NCBI GenBank assembly: GCA_046155505.1
Contig: JBJXFK010000249.1
Span: 1 to 15,160 of the forward strand
DNA length: 15,160 nt
Direction of reading: 5' to 3'
Origin: JBJXFK01 sp046155505
GTDB taxonomy: Bacteria > Planctomycetota > Phycisphaerae > UBA1845 > Fen-1342
The first letter of the stretch is position 1. Every line of letters starts with the position of its first letter. This document shows, piece by piece, positions 1 through 8,035 of this stretch. A program made the position numbers and the translations under genes. Below the pieces are notes generated by a model. The model had not been told where the DNA came from. It saw only the letters and a program-made list of their open reading frames with translations, and made no database searches.

Positions 1-1178
<1,178 letters not shown>

Positions 1179-1421
1179 AGTTTGTTGACTCACGGCTTTT
1201 ACACCGATTGTCACCTAGCATCCCACGTCGACTGCAATCGACACAGGTTAGTTAACTCCGCAGACTAAGCTGCGGAGGAGGGTGCGCCCGACAGGTTTTA
1301 CCCCGCCAGACGCGTTTCACGCACGCCCCGGTAATTTGCAGCCGGGACGGCGCACTCACACTTCCGTGTAATTAGGTTCACTGTTCACTTGTCAGAGATC
1401 AGTCCGCCTCGTCAAGGCGGG
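1179..1421 (-). promoter_or_regulatory. 16S rRNA leader region with hairpins
   Basis: This is the transcribed spacer between the proximal rRNA promoter and mature 16S. It holds an 8-bp hairpin CTCCGCAG/CTGCGGAG with a 6-base loop (1256-1277), a 5-bp hairpin GTCGA/TCGAC (1227-1242), and an imperfect GC-rich fold near 1321-1355. None has a U-tract in the rRNA direction, so they are more likely structures for processing and folding than terminators. In other bacteria the leader also supplies half of the RNase III processing stem; its partner would lie 3' of 16S, outside the window. No gene is apparent here on either strand. Confidence 0.6.
1389..1420 (-). promoter_or_regulatory. boxB-like hairpin plus boxA-like antitermination site
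   Basis: In the rRNA direction, just after the predicted transcription start, there is a hairpin CCGCCT-loop-AGGCGG (1404-1420; 6-bp stem, 5-base loop). It is followed directly by TGATCTCTGACAA (complement of 1389-1401). This resembles the rrn boxA of E. coli (TGCTCTTTAACAA), the RNA site bound by NusB-NusE that prevents premature termination of untranslated rRNA. The order hairpin then boxA, and the position early in the leader, fit an rRNA antitermination element. The assignment rests on similarity and position only. Confidence 0.5.
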
Positions 1422-1427
1422 TCGCTA

Positions 1428-1455
1428 AATATACGGACTCAGAAAAGGATTGCAA
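1428..1455 (-). promoter_or_regulatory. proximal rRNA promoter (sigma70-type)
   Basis: On the minus strand a -35 box TTGCAA (1450-1455) and a -10 box TATATT (1428-1433) are separated by 16 bases. After the -10 the sequence is GC-rich (AGCGACCCGCC), like the discriminator of stringently controlled rRNA promoters. A run of A and T (AAAAATTT, near 1478-1485) lies upstream and might act like an UP element. The predicted start near 1421 would put the boxB/boxA-like site at the very start of the leader. Confidence 0.6.
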
Positions 1456-1565
1456 GCCCCAAGCGCGAAATGAACACAAATTTTTCCGCGGCCACCCTCC
1501 CGCGAGCGCGCAGCGTTTATCGGATTTGCCCAAAAACACGCCACAAGTCGATCTTGCGCATCGCT

Positions 1566-1594
1566 TTGACACCTGTTGAAAGCAACACTGATAT
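1566..1594 (+). promoter_or_regulatory. candidate promoter of the beta-propeller lipoprotein gene
   Basis: A perfect -35 box TTGACA (1566-1571), a 17-base spacer and TGATAT (1589-1594) as -10 lie about 85 bases upstream of the lipoprotein start codon. The -10 is only a partial match. It is the best sigma70-like candidate I could find between the rRNA promoter and the gene. It shares its -10 region with a promoter-like sequence on the opposite strand. Confidence 0.4.
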
Positions 1595-1618
1595 CGATCG
1601 GACCCCGCGTTCTGTCAA
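1590..1618 (-). promoter_or_regulatory. candidate distal rRNA promoter, overlapping the divergent promoter
   Basis: On the minus strand a perfect TTGACA (complement of 1613-1618) is followed after 17 bases by GATATC (1590-1595), which shares only the central ATA with the -10 consensus. Tandem promoters are common for rRNA genes, and this one would add about 160 bases to the leader. Its -10 overlaps that of the divergent promoter. The weak -10 keeps confidence modest. Confidence 0.35.
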
Positions 1619-1679
1619 AACGCTCGGCCCGCTCACTGGCCCGAGAATTGCCCTCACAAGACCTGGCTAGGAGATGCAC

Positions 1680-3767
1680 ATGTCCACCCCCCGCTGGATC
1701 AGACCGACCGCCGTAACCATCGCCGCAGCATTGACTTGCGGCATTGCTCTCTCCGTCGGCGGCTGCCCCGCTGACACGACCGGCCCCGATGATGACGACA
1801 CCGGAAAAATTGCCGGCTCGGGCACGCTCAAGCGTTTTGCCTCACCCGACGATTTGGTCAACTATTTTCGCACTCGCGTCGCCGACCAGGTCGAGCCCAA
1901 CACGCGAAATTCCTTCTGGATGTTTGCCGACGACGTCGTCTTCGCCCCGAGCGCAACTGCCGGGAGCGGTATCGAAGCTGCCGACGCCGGCGGATCAGCC
2001 CCGCCGACCGACAGCGTCAGCCAAACCAACACGCAAGAAGCCGACGTCGATGAAAGCGACATCGTCAAAACTGACGGCCAAAACATCTTCATCGCCCGCG
2101 GCGAAAAACTGAGCATCGTCCGCGGTGCCCCGCGAGCCGAGATGGCCCTGCTCAGCGAGATCGATTTCGACGCCCCCGTCAGCGAGATGTACCTCACCGA
2201 CTCGCGCGTGATCATGCTCGCACAGAGCTACGGCGACCCGATGCCCTATTACGGCGGACGCGGCGGGGCGGCGATCGACATCATGATCTGGCCGCCCTAC
2301 TATCGCAGTGCAAAAACTGTTCTGTTCCAGGTCGACGTTTCCAACCCCGCCTCTCCGACGATTGAGAAGCGCGTCGAACTCGACGGCAGCGTGATCAGCT
2401 CGCGCGTCACGGACGGTCGTTTGTTCCTGGTCATGACCATCGTTCCCGAAATTCCGCCTGCGCCGACGCGCAGCGAGATCGCCAATATCTCGCTCGACGA
2501 CATTATGCCGCAGATCGAAGGCCCAAATGGCCCACGCGATTTGATTCCGTGGCAGAGCTGGTATTTCCCCGATCCCGAAAACGGCTGGTACACCACCGCC
2601 GTCGTTTCGCTCGACGTGACCGATGTCGAGAAGGTGATCTCCAGTGCCGCCGTCATGGCCAGCGCCGGCACGGTCTACGCTTCCACCGAGGCGATCTACG
2701 TCTCCGACACCGACTACACCACTGACGGCGTCTATCGCGAAACCACGCTGATCCACAAATTCGCCATCGGCGATGACGGCGGTGCGACCTACGTCGCCAG
2801 CGGCTCGGTCGATGGCCGACTGCTCAATCAGTTCTCGCTCGATGAGCACGACGGCAAGCTGCGCGTCGCGACGCACATTCCGACGCCCTTCCGTCTTGAG
2901 CCGGCACCGGCCGCCTCCGACGATTCCGTCAGCAGCGACGGCTCGACCGCCACCGTTTCCACCGCGCAAGATCTCACGCCGCCGCCGCCCTCGAACGCCG
3001 TCTTCGTCCTCGGCGAAGCGGACGGTAAACTCAACGTCGTCGGCAGCATCACCGGCATCGCCCCGAACGAGCGCATCTACTCCGCCCGCTTCATGGGTGA
3101 CTACGGCTTCCTCGTCACGTTCCGCCAGATCGATCCGCTGTTCACGATGGACCTCTCCGACGCGACCGCACCGAAGATCGTCGGCGAGCTAAAAATCCCA
3201 GGATTCAGCGATTATTTGCACCCCGCCGGCGACGGTCTGCTCATCGGCCTCGGGCGCAGCGTCACCACGACCGAATGGGGCGGCGTGGTTCCCGATCGTC
3301 TGCAACTCTCGCTTTTCGACGTGAGCGACCTAACCAATCCAACGGTAATCCAGCAGCTCGAAATCGGCGGACAGTGGAGTTTTTCGCCCGCGAATTCCAA
3401 TCACAAGGCGTTCACGTTCCTGCCCGATCGCAACCTGCTCGCCTTCCCGGCAACCATGACGAACGCCAGCGTGCGTTTTGATTACAACTACGAACAGCGA
3501 ACCGCGCTGATCGTGTACGACGTCTCCCCGAGCGGATTCACCTGGCGCGGCGAGCTCGAATTCCTCGGTGATCAGTACTACTACGGCGGCGGCGAGACGC
3601 GCGGCGTGATCATCAACGACGATATCTACGCAGTCGATACCACCGGCATCCGCGCCGCGACGCTCGGCGATTTTGTCGCAACGACCGATCTCGAACTGCC
3701 GGACCTCGGATTGCCGGAATACGGCGATGGCTTTCCGGCAGACGAGGGTGTAGCGACCCGGCCATAG
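1680..3767 (+). CDS. secreted beta-propeller domain lipoprotein (COG4880 / Beta_propel type)
   Basis: 695 residues. The ATG at 1680 is preferred over the one at 1674 because AGGAG (1669-1673) sits 6 bases before it and directly abuts the other. The N-terminus has basic residues, a hydrophobic stretch and a lipobox-like LSVGGC (Cys about residue 29), then an Asp-rich linker, so an exported lipid-anchored protein is likely. Around residues 115-140 it carries the family hallmark TNTQEADVDESDIVKTDG. After this come blade-like repeats with short patterns such as LFQVDVSNPASP and LSLFDVSDLTNP, spread over the rest of the protein. This matches the archaeal and bacterial secreted family with a C-terminal beta-propeller distantly related to WD-40. 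Its biochemical role is not known; extracellular binding or scaffolding is a guess. Transcription probably ends at the hairpin at 3863-3908. It is divergent from the 16S gene, with no functional link implied. Confidence 0.88.
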   Translation: MSTPRWIRPTAVTIAAALTCGIALSVGGCPADTTGPDDDDTGKIAGSGTLKRFASPDDLVNYFRTRVADQVEPNTRNSFWMFADDVVFAPSATAGSGIEAADAGGSAPPTDSVSQTNTQEADVDESDIVKTDGQNIFIARGEKLSIVRGAPRAEMALLSEIDFDAPVSEMYLTDSRVIMLAQSYGDPMPYYGGRGGAAIDIMIWPPYYRSAKTVLFQVDVSNPASPTIEKRVELDGSVISSRVTDGRLFLVMTIVPEIPPAPTRSEIANISLDDIMPQIEGPNGPRDLIPWQSWYFPDPENGWYTTAVVSLDVTDVEKVISSAAVMASAGTVYASTEAIYVSDTDYTTDGVYRETTLIHKFAIGDDGGATYVASGSVDGRLLNQFSLDEHDGKLRVATHIPTPFRLEPAPAASDDSVSSDGSTATVSTAQDLTPPPPSNAVFVLGEADGKLNVVGSITGIAPNERIYSARFMGDYGFLVTFRQIDPLFTMDLSDATAPKIVGELKIPGFSDYLHPAGDGLLIGLGRSVTTTEWGGVVPDRLQLSLFDVSDLTNPTVIQQLEIGGQWSFSPANSNHKAFTFLPDRNLLAFPATMTNASVRFDYNYEQRTALIVYDVSPSGFTWRGELEFLGDQYYYGGGETRGVIINDDIYAVDTTGIRAATLGDFVATTDLELPDLGLPEYGDGFPADEGVATRP

Positions 3768-3862
3768 GTCAGTTTGGGTTGCGCGCCAATCGCCGCGGGG
3801 CGAGATCGAATCGCGGCGGTGTCACACCCCAGGCCGGTCTCGGGGCGCTCTACTAAAGAAAA

Positions 3863-3910
3863 TCGCCCGCAGCGTGGCGTCAATTCCACGCTGCGGGCGA
3901 ATTTGTTTTT
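3863..3910. terminator. bidirectional rho-independent terminator
   Basis: A perfect 15-bp GC-rich stem (3863-3877 with 3886-3900) encloses an 8-base loop. It is followed on the plus strand by ATTTGTTTTT and on the minus strand by TTTTCTTTAG. It lies between two convergent genes, the beta-propeller lipoprotein and the small lipoprotein, so it can end both transcripts. It is the clearest terminator in the window. Confidence 0.92.
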
Positions 3911-3982
3911 GGAATGTGCGCGTTATGGAGAGAAGTTCGCACGAGCGCTATCAACGTAATGCGCGCGATCGTGCGGCTCAGC

Positions 3983-4279
3983 TCATCCCCCAGCCGTCTC
4001 GCCAGTTGTCGTGTCCCCGCCCTCTGCGGACGCCCCGTCATTCGCCGTGTCCACGCCGTCCTGCACCACCGCGTCCAGGCCGTCGATCAACCCGCCGACC
4101 AGCGTGCTCAGGCCGTCGAAAAACACCGGCGATGCCGCATCGCGAAACGTGCGCAGCGCCTCGTCCTCGTCGCATCCAGCCAGCGCCAACAATGAGACCG
4201 CCGCCGCGCACGCCAGGCCGCGCCCCAACCGTGAATTGAAAAATCCCTTGCTAGACGCTGCGTTGCTGCGACCGGTCAT
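3983..4279 (-). CDS. small predicted lipoprotein, unknown function
   Basis: 98 residues. The ATG at 4279 is chosen because CGGAG lies 7 bases upstream; the frame extends to a TTG at 4324 without a better signal. The N-terminus is basic with a hydrophobic core (ACAAAVSLLALAG) ending in a lipobox LALAGC (Cys about 36), followed by the acidic DEDE. The mature part has TFRDAASPVFFDGLSTLVGG and IDGLDAVV (about 44-72), an amphipathic or hydrophobic segment, then a Gly/Thr/Asp-rich tail. From memory, short lipoproteins of the form GCDE...TFRDAA...GLxxLVxGLxDGL recur in planctomycetes. I know no assigned function. The clear signal peptide, SD and downstream terminator argue that it is a real gene despite its size. 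Confidence 0.75.
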   Translation of the reverse strand: MTGRSNAASSKGFFNSRLGRGLACAAAVSLLALAGCDEDEALRTFRDAASPVFFDGLSTLVGGLIDGLDAVVQDGVDTANDGASAEGGDTTTGETAGG

Positions 4280-4500
4280 ATGCCTGCTCCGAGAGAGTGC
4301 GGCTCGTTTCACGCGGCGCGGCAAACCACCGCCGCACGCACACGATCACATTCCATCGGCAGTCGGAACGCTGCGAATGGAGTCGCCGGCCTCGCTCGGA
4401 AAGCAGTCTCCGGTCGGTCCCCCAGCGCACGCGAATCGGAAGCTCCTGCGGCATTGAATGCACACTCGCGCAGGCCGGATTGCGCAAAATCTGCCGCATC

Positions 4501-4615
4501 ACTTCGTCGCGCAGTCACTCCGTCGCTGCTTCGCTTTGTCCCTCCGCCCCGCCCTCGCTCCGTCGCTCAGTCCATTCGTTGCTTCGTTGCTTCGTCGCTC
4601 CATGCCTCCGTCGCT
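4501..4615. repeat. C/T-rich degenerate repeat built on CTYCGTCGCT
   Basis: The 10-mer CTCCGTCGCT occurs at 4518-4527, 4558-4567 and 4606-4615. The variant CTTCGTCGCT is at 4590-4599, and a related CTTCGTCGCG at 4502-4511. Inside is a period-8 tandem: TTCGTTGC, TTCGTTGC, TTCGTCGC (4575-4598). The strand is strongly pyrimidine-rich. It ends about 20 bases before the next start codon. It could be a slipped-strand repeat or a copy of a dispersed intergenic repeat; this window cannot decide. Confidence 0.6.
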
Positions 4616-4626
4616 ACCACACGGGT

Positions 4627-4632
4627 TACAAT
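4627..4632 (+). promoter_or_regulatory. -10 box placing transcription start at the ATG (leaderless)
   Basis: TACAAT ends 6 bases before the ATG at 4639, so the expected transcription start would fall on or next to the start codon. No Shine-Dalgarno sequence is present upstream (GGTTACAATACCATC). Both facts point to a leaderless mRNA. The -35 region is poor, which limits confidence. Confidence 0.4.
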
Positions 4633-4638
4633 ACCATC

Positions 4639-5640
4639 ATGCGTCTCATGCCTTGGAGCGAGTCGCCCGACCACTACGAGTCCCTCGCCGTCGCCCTCCG
4701 CGCGCTGGCGGCCGAGCACGGCTGTCGCGTCGGCTATGACGCCATCGTCGCCGCACTCGGCGTCGGCTCGCTCGTCGCCGCCACAAAATCCGACCCGATC
4801 GGCAACTGGTTCACGTTCGCTCGCGATCCGCAGCTCTTCGAAACCACCGAACTGCTCGGCCTGCGCCTGCGGGCCATGCACCCGCCCGAGGCCGCCGCCC
4901 GCCTCAGCGATTCAATCGAATTCCCCGACCACTTCCGCGATAGCTACGTCCCGCTCATCGAACGCGCCCTCGCGCACGATCAGCGCGTGCTCGCCTGGCG
5001 CGGCTGGTCGCCGCCGCGCGAAAATCTGTGGGGCGTCATCGTCGGCATGAGCGGCCAGTCAATCGTCGGCCACTCGCTCTGGCACGAGGGTACGCCCACC
5101 GTGCTCAGCGGAGCGGCCCACGCCGTGATCGTCGTCGAAGAACACACCGGCGACACGCGCGAGCCGCCGATCGAGCCGCTCGTGCGTCTGGCGGCGCGAG
5201 CGATGGTCACGCAGTGGTTCGGCAAATGGAGCGCCGACCCCAACGTACTCACCGGCGGCCCGGCATACGAGCATTGGGCGCGCATCGTCGGCTCCAGCGC
5301 CGTCGAGCCGCACGATCACCTCGCCGCCGCTCGGCAAAACGCGTTTTTGGCGCGTGTGCTGATTTCGTCCCGCCGCTATCTGGCGCGTTTCCTGCGCGAA
5401 GCCGCCCGCGAAGTCACGCGCGAATGGGTCGAGCCGCTGCAACAGTGGAGCGCCGCATGCGAGGAATTTGTCGATCGCCTGCGATCTTGGGAACTCTCGG
5501 ACGGCTGGTACGACGCCCTCGCCGATGAAGCTGGCCGCCAGCGCGCGGCACGCGCAATCGCCAGCGCGGCGGAAGTGGAACGCGCCGCGGCGTCGCGCAT
5601 TCGGCAATTGCTCGCGCCCGAAGAAAACGCAAATGTATAG
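4639..5640 (+). CDS. conserved-looking protein of unknown function (possibly BtrH/papain-like fold)
   Basis: 333 residues, starting MRLMPWSESP. The frame is open further upstream to 4297, but that stretch translates to Arg/Ser-rich low-complexity sequence through a repeat and is not credible as protein. No signal peptide or membrane segment, so probably cytoplasmic. The N-terminal part has EHGCRVGYDAIVAALGVGS (about 26-44), the middle has VLAWRGWSPPRENLWGVIVG (117-136) and GHSLWHEG...SGAAHAVIVVEE (144-168), and the C-terminal part is helical (AYEHWARIVG, then HLAAARQNAF and RYLARFLREAARE). The AYxxW plus helical-bundle pattern recalls BtrH_N/DUF4872-type proteins with a papain-like fold, but I see no convincing catalytic triad, so this is a weak guess. 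It converges on the symporter gene with 2 bases between the stop codons and no terminator between them. Confidence 0.7.
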   Translation: MRLMPWSESPDHYESLAVALRALAAEHGCRVGYDAIVAALGVGSLVAATKSDPIGNWFTFARDPQLFETTELLGLRLRAMHPPEAAARLSDSIEFPDHFRDSYVPLIERALAHDQRVLAWRGWSPPRENLWGVIVGMSGQSIVGHSLWHEGTPTVLSGAAHAVIVVEEHTGDTREPPIEPLVRLAARAMVTQWFGKWSADPNVLTGGPAYEHWARIVGSSAVEPHDHLAAARQNAFLARVLISSRRYLARFLREAAREVTREWVEPLQQWSAACEEFVDRLRSWELSDGWYDALADEAGRQRAARAIASAAEVERAAASRIRQLLAPEENANV

Positions 5641-5642
5641 CG

Positions 5643-7103
5643 CTACGCCAGGACGCGCACGCAAAACACCACCCAACTCAGCGCCAGCACATCCACGACG
5701 ATGCCCGTAATCAGCATATACCGAAACCGAATCAACCCCGTCCCATACACAATCGCGTTCGGCGGCGTCGATACCGGCAGCGCAAACCCCAGGCTCGCAC
5801 ATAACGCAACCAGCCAAATCGTCTGCACCGGCGGCAAACCCACCGCCGGCGCGAGCGACGCCGCCACCGGCACCAGCAGCGCCGCCGTCGCCGTGTTGCT
5901 GATCAATTCCGACAAAAGCACCGCAACGCCGCCCAGCGCGAACATCAGCAGCAGCGGCGACATCTGCGTCTGCCCCACCGCCTGCGCGAGCGCCTCGGCC
6001 GCGCCGCTGCGTTCGATCACCTTGCCCATGCACAGCCCGCCGGCAATCAAGAACAGCGTGTCCCAATCGAGCGCCTGAAAATCCCGCCGATCGAGCACCG
6101 TCCGCCGCGTGCCCGATAGCGGTACCAAAAAGAGTAGCCACACCGCCGCCATCGCCGGCAGCGACTCGTGCAGATTTTTTTCCACCCACACCCGCGTCGG
6201 CTCACCCGCGGGTAGCGACGTCGTAATAAACGAGCATGTCAACCACGTCGCAATCGTCGCCAGCGCCGCCGCAACCGCCCAGCGCAAACCGCTCCGCCGT
6301 GCGATCGACTCACCCGGATCACGCTCGACACGCAGCTCGCCAGCCGCATGCTCCGGCCGCGCCGGCCCCGGCGTCGGCATCGCAGCCGCGACCTCCGCAG
6401 TGATCGGCGCGCTCGCGTGTCGCCGCACAATCGCCAGCGCCGCCCAACCGATCAAACCCGTGCCTGCCCACACCGGCACGCCGACCCACATCCACGATAG
6501 AAAACTCACCGACGGATCGAGCGCCTGCATCCGCGCGTATCCGATGAGATTCGGAGCCGTCCCCACCGGCGTCGCCATCCCGCCAAACGTCGCACCATAC
6601 GAAAGCGCCAGCGCCAGCGCCCCCGGCGCCACTGATCGCCGCGCCAGCGCCACCACCGGCGGCAACAGCATCGCCGTCACCGCCGTGTTGTTCTGCACCG
6701 TCGACAGCACGCTCGACACGCCGAGGATCAGCAGCACATGCCCCATGCCGCCGCCCCAATCCATCCGCCGCATCCACGAAGACGTGAGCACGCCGTCAAA
6801 CAGACCAAACTTGTCGAGCGCTCGAGCCAGCAGAAATGATCCAAGGAATAAGAAGACGATTTGATCGCCCCACGCGGTGAGCGCGTCCTTCCACGGCAAG
6901 ATGCCCATCAACCCCGCGGCCATCGGGATGAACACCGCAACCACGCCGGGACTGGCGATTTCGCTCACCCACAAAACCAGCGTCGCCGCGGCGAGCGCAC
7001 TGCCTGCGCGCACCAGCGGCGACGGATGCCACGGATACCAACTAATGCCGATCAGACAACTTGCGCAGAGCGCGACCGTGAGCAGGCGACCGGCATAGGC
7101 CAT
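5643..7103 (-). CDS. SLC13/DASS-family anion:Na+ symporter
   Basis: 486 residues with about a dozen hydrophobic segments. Proteins of this family move sulfate, phosphate or dicarboxylates (succinate, citrate, malate) across the inner membrane with Na+. The two inverted repeats each carry their substrate/Na+ hairpin motif: QNNTAVTAMLLPP (about 137-149), followed by TPVGTAPN (178-185), in the first half, and ISNTATAALLVP (401-412), then the signature LPVSTPPNAIVYG (442-454), in the second. The first motif is Asn-Asn-Thr instead of the usual Ser-Asn-Thr. A hydrophilic loop of about 45 residues (228-273) joins the halves. No TrkA_C domain is inserted. The start ATG has AGGA 4 bases upstream, overlapping the TGA of the preceding tlpA-like gene, so the two are probably translationally coupled in one operon. 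The substrate cannot be told from sequence. Confidence 0.93.
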   Translation of the reverse strand: MAYAGRLLTVALCASCLIGISWYPWHPSPLVRAGSALAAATLVLWVSEIASPGVVAVFIPMAAGLMGILPWKDALTAWGDQIVFLFLGSFLLARALDKFGLFDGVLTSSWMRRMDWGGGMGHVLLILGVSSVLSTVQNNTAVTAMLLPPVVALARRSVAPGALALALSYGATFGGMATPVGTAPNLIGYARMQALDPSVSFLSWMWVGVPVWAGTGLIGWAALAIVRRHASAPITAEVAAAMPTPGPARPEHAAGELRVERDPGESIARRSGLRWAVAAALATIATWLTCSFITTSLPAGEPTRVWVEKNLHESLPAMAAVWLLFLVPLSGTRRTVLDRRDFQALDWDTLFLIAGGLCMGKVIERSGAAEALAQAVGQTQMSPLLLMFALGGVAVLLSELISNTATAALLVPVAASLAPAVGLPPVQTIWLVALCASLGFALPVSTPPNAIVYGTGLIRFRYMLITGIVVDVLALSWVVFCVRVLA

Positions 7104-7110
7104 TCGATCC

Positions 7111-7845
7111 TCACGGCTTGCTGGGGGTCGCGGTCGGTTGCGAAGCCGGCGCGCCGCCCGCTTTGTTCTTTTTCGTCGCTGTCTTTGCCGCGATCAACGT
7201 GCGCAGCAGCGGCTGCAACTTTTTGCCGCGCAGCTCGTCGCCGCGGATGAGCACTTCGCCCGTGTCGCCGTCGCACACCAGAATCGTCGGCAGGCTCTTG
7301 ACCTTCAAATTCGCGGCGATTTGCGGACCGTCGTCGAACACCTGCGTCCACTCGATCTTCGAATCGGTGACGAACTTCTGCGCGTCAGTGACGGTTCGTT
7401 GCCGGTTCGCATCGGTGATGATCCCGAGCATCGCGAACGGCTCGTCCTTGAACGTGCGATAGGCCCGCTTCCAGGTGCCGAGCTCTTCCTTGCAATGCGG
7501 GCACCACGTACCCCAGACGTGAACCAGTACGATCTTCCCGGAATAGTCGCCCGGAAAAATCACGGTCTCGCCCTTCAGCGAAAGCCCGCTGACCTCGACC
7601 TGTCGCTCGGTAATTTTCTCGCCGACCTTCTTTGGCTTGGCTGGCGGCAACTCGCCGATATCCGACGCATCACTCGCCCCTGCTGCCGACGTCGTTGTCG
7701 GCTGCGTCGCAGGTTCAGGAGCGCCGCCCAGCGGAATCTCCCGCCGCGTCTTGCCGCCCTTCGGCGGTTCATTCTGAGCCAATGCTGCGAAACCCAGCAG
7801 CGCCGTCATCGACAGCGCCGCGATCACTCGACCCACGTTGTTCAT
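7111..7845 (-). CDS. TlpA/thioredoxin-like secreted thiol-disulfide protein
   Basis: 244 residues. AGAGG lies 3 bases before the ATG. A signal peptide (1-24, hydrophobic, ending AALAQ) leads to a Pro/Thr/Ala-rich linker (25-70). The thioredoxin-fold domain follows: KIVLVHVWGTWCPHC (104-118, redox Cys115 and Cys118) and the cis-proline SLPT (184-187). The tail from about 220 is Lys then Ala/Pro/Thr-rich. TlpA-like proteins reduce or oxidise disulfides outside the cytoplasm, for example in cytochrome c maturation. The dipeptide between the cysteines is Pro-His, as in DsbA, rather than the forms more usual in TlpA, so the redox preference may be shifted (inference). It is the first gene of an operon with the symporter, 7 bases apart. 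No cytochrome or dsbD-like partner is visible nearby. Confidence 0.9.
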   Translation of the reverse strand: MNNVGRVIAALSMTALLGFAALAQNEPPKGGKTRREIPLGGAPEPATQPTTTSAAGASDASDIGELPPAKPKKVGEKITERQVEVSGLSLKGETVIFPGDYSGKIVLVHVWGTWCPHCKEELGTWKRAYRTFKDEPFAMLGIITDANRQRTVTDAQKFVTDSKIEWTQVFDDGPQIAANLKVKSLPTILVCDGDTGEVLIRGDELRGKKLQPLLRTLIAAKTATKKNKAGGAPASQPTATPSKP

Positions 7846-8035
7846 CGACCTCTTCTCCGACGCGCGACTGTTGCAACCTTTGTCCGAGCGCGACGCATCT
7901 TATCGCCGCCGCGTGCTCGCTGCCTGAGACACGACTCACCCACTCTCGTTGACGGTTGGCGACGATTCGTCCGCGCAGTTTCGCACGTCTTGCCTTATCG
8001 GTCGAGTCGTGGCCGCCGCTCGCGGCGCGTCCGTC

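Larger units (their letters stand above)
4280..4638. other. 359-base gene-free stretch
   Basis: It lies between the divergent small lipoprotein gene and the unknown gene at 4639. Open frames crosses it on both strands, but their translations are Arg/Ser/Pro-rich and lack start signals. Its right third (4501-4615) is a C/T-rich repeat. A promoter for the small lipoprotein must lie in the left part, but I could not pick one with confidence. Confidence 0.6.

Noticed and set aside
1256..1277. Rho-independent terminator in the rRNA leader
   Set aside because: The 8-bp hairpin has no T-run on either strand and lies between the promoter and the gene, so it is better read as leader structure.
1995..2969. 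324-codon frame antisense to the beta-propeller gene
   Set aside because: Gly/Asp/Arg-rich shadow typical of GC-rich third positions; the plus-strand frame has the family motif, signal peptide and SD.
4297..4638. N-terminal extension of the unknown gene to 4297
   Set aside because: The extra 114 codons are Arg/Ser-rich, run through a C/T-rich repeat and have no SD; the ATG at 4639 starts at the first protein-like sequence.
5059..6189. 376-codon minus-strand frame across the unknown gene and the symporter
   Set aside because: Ala/Gly/Arg-rich composition without domains. It overlaps two better-supported genes.
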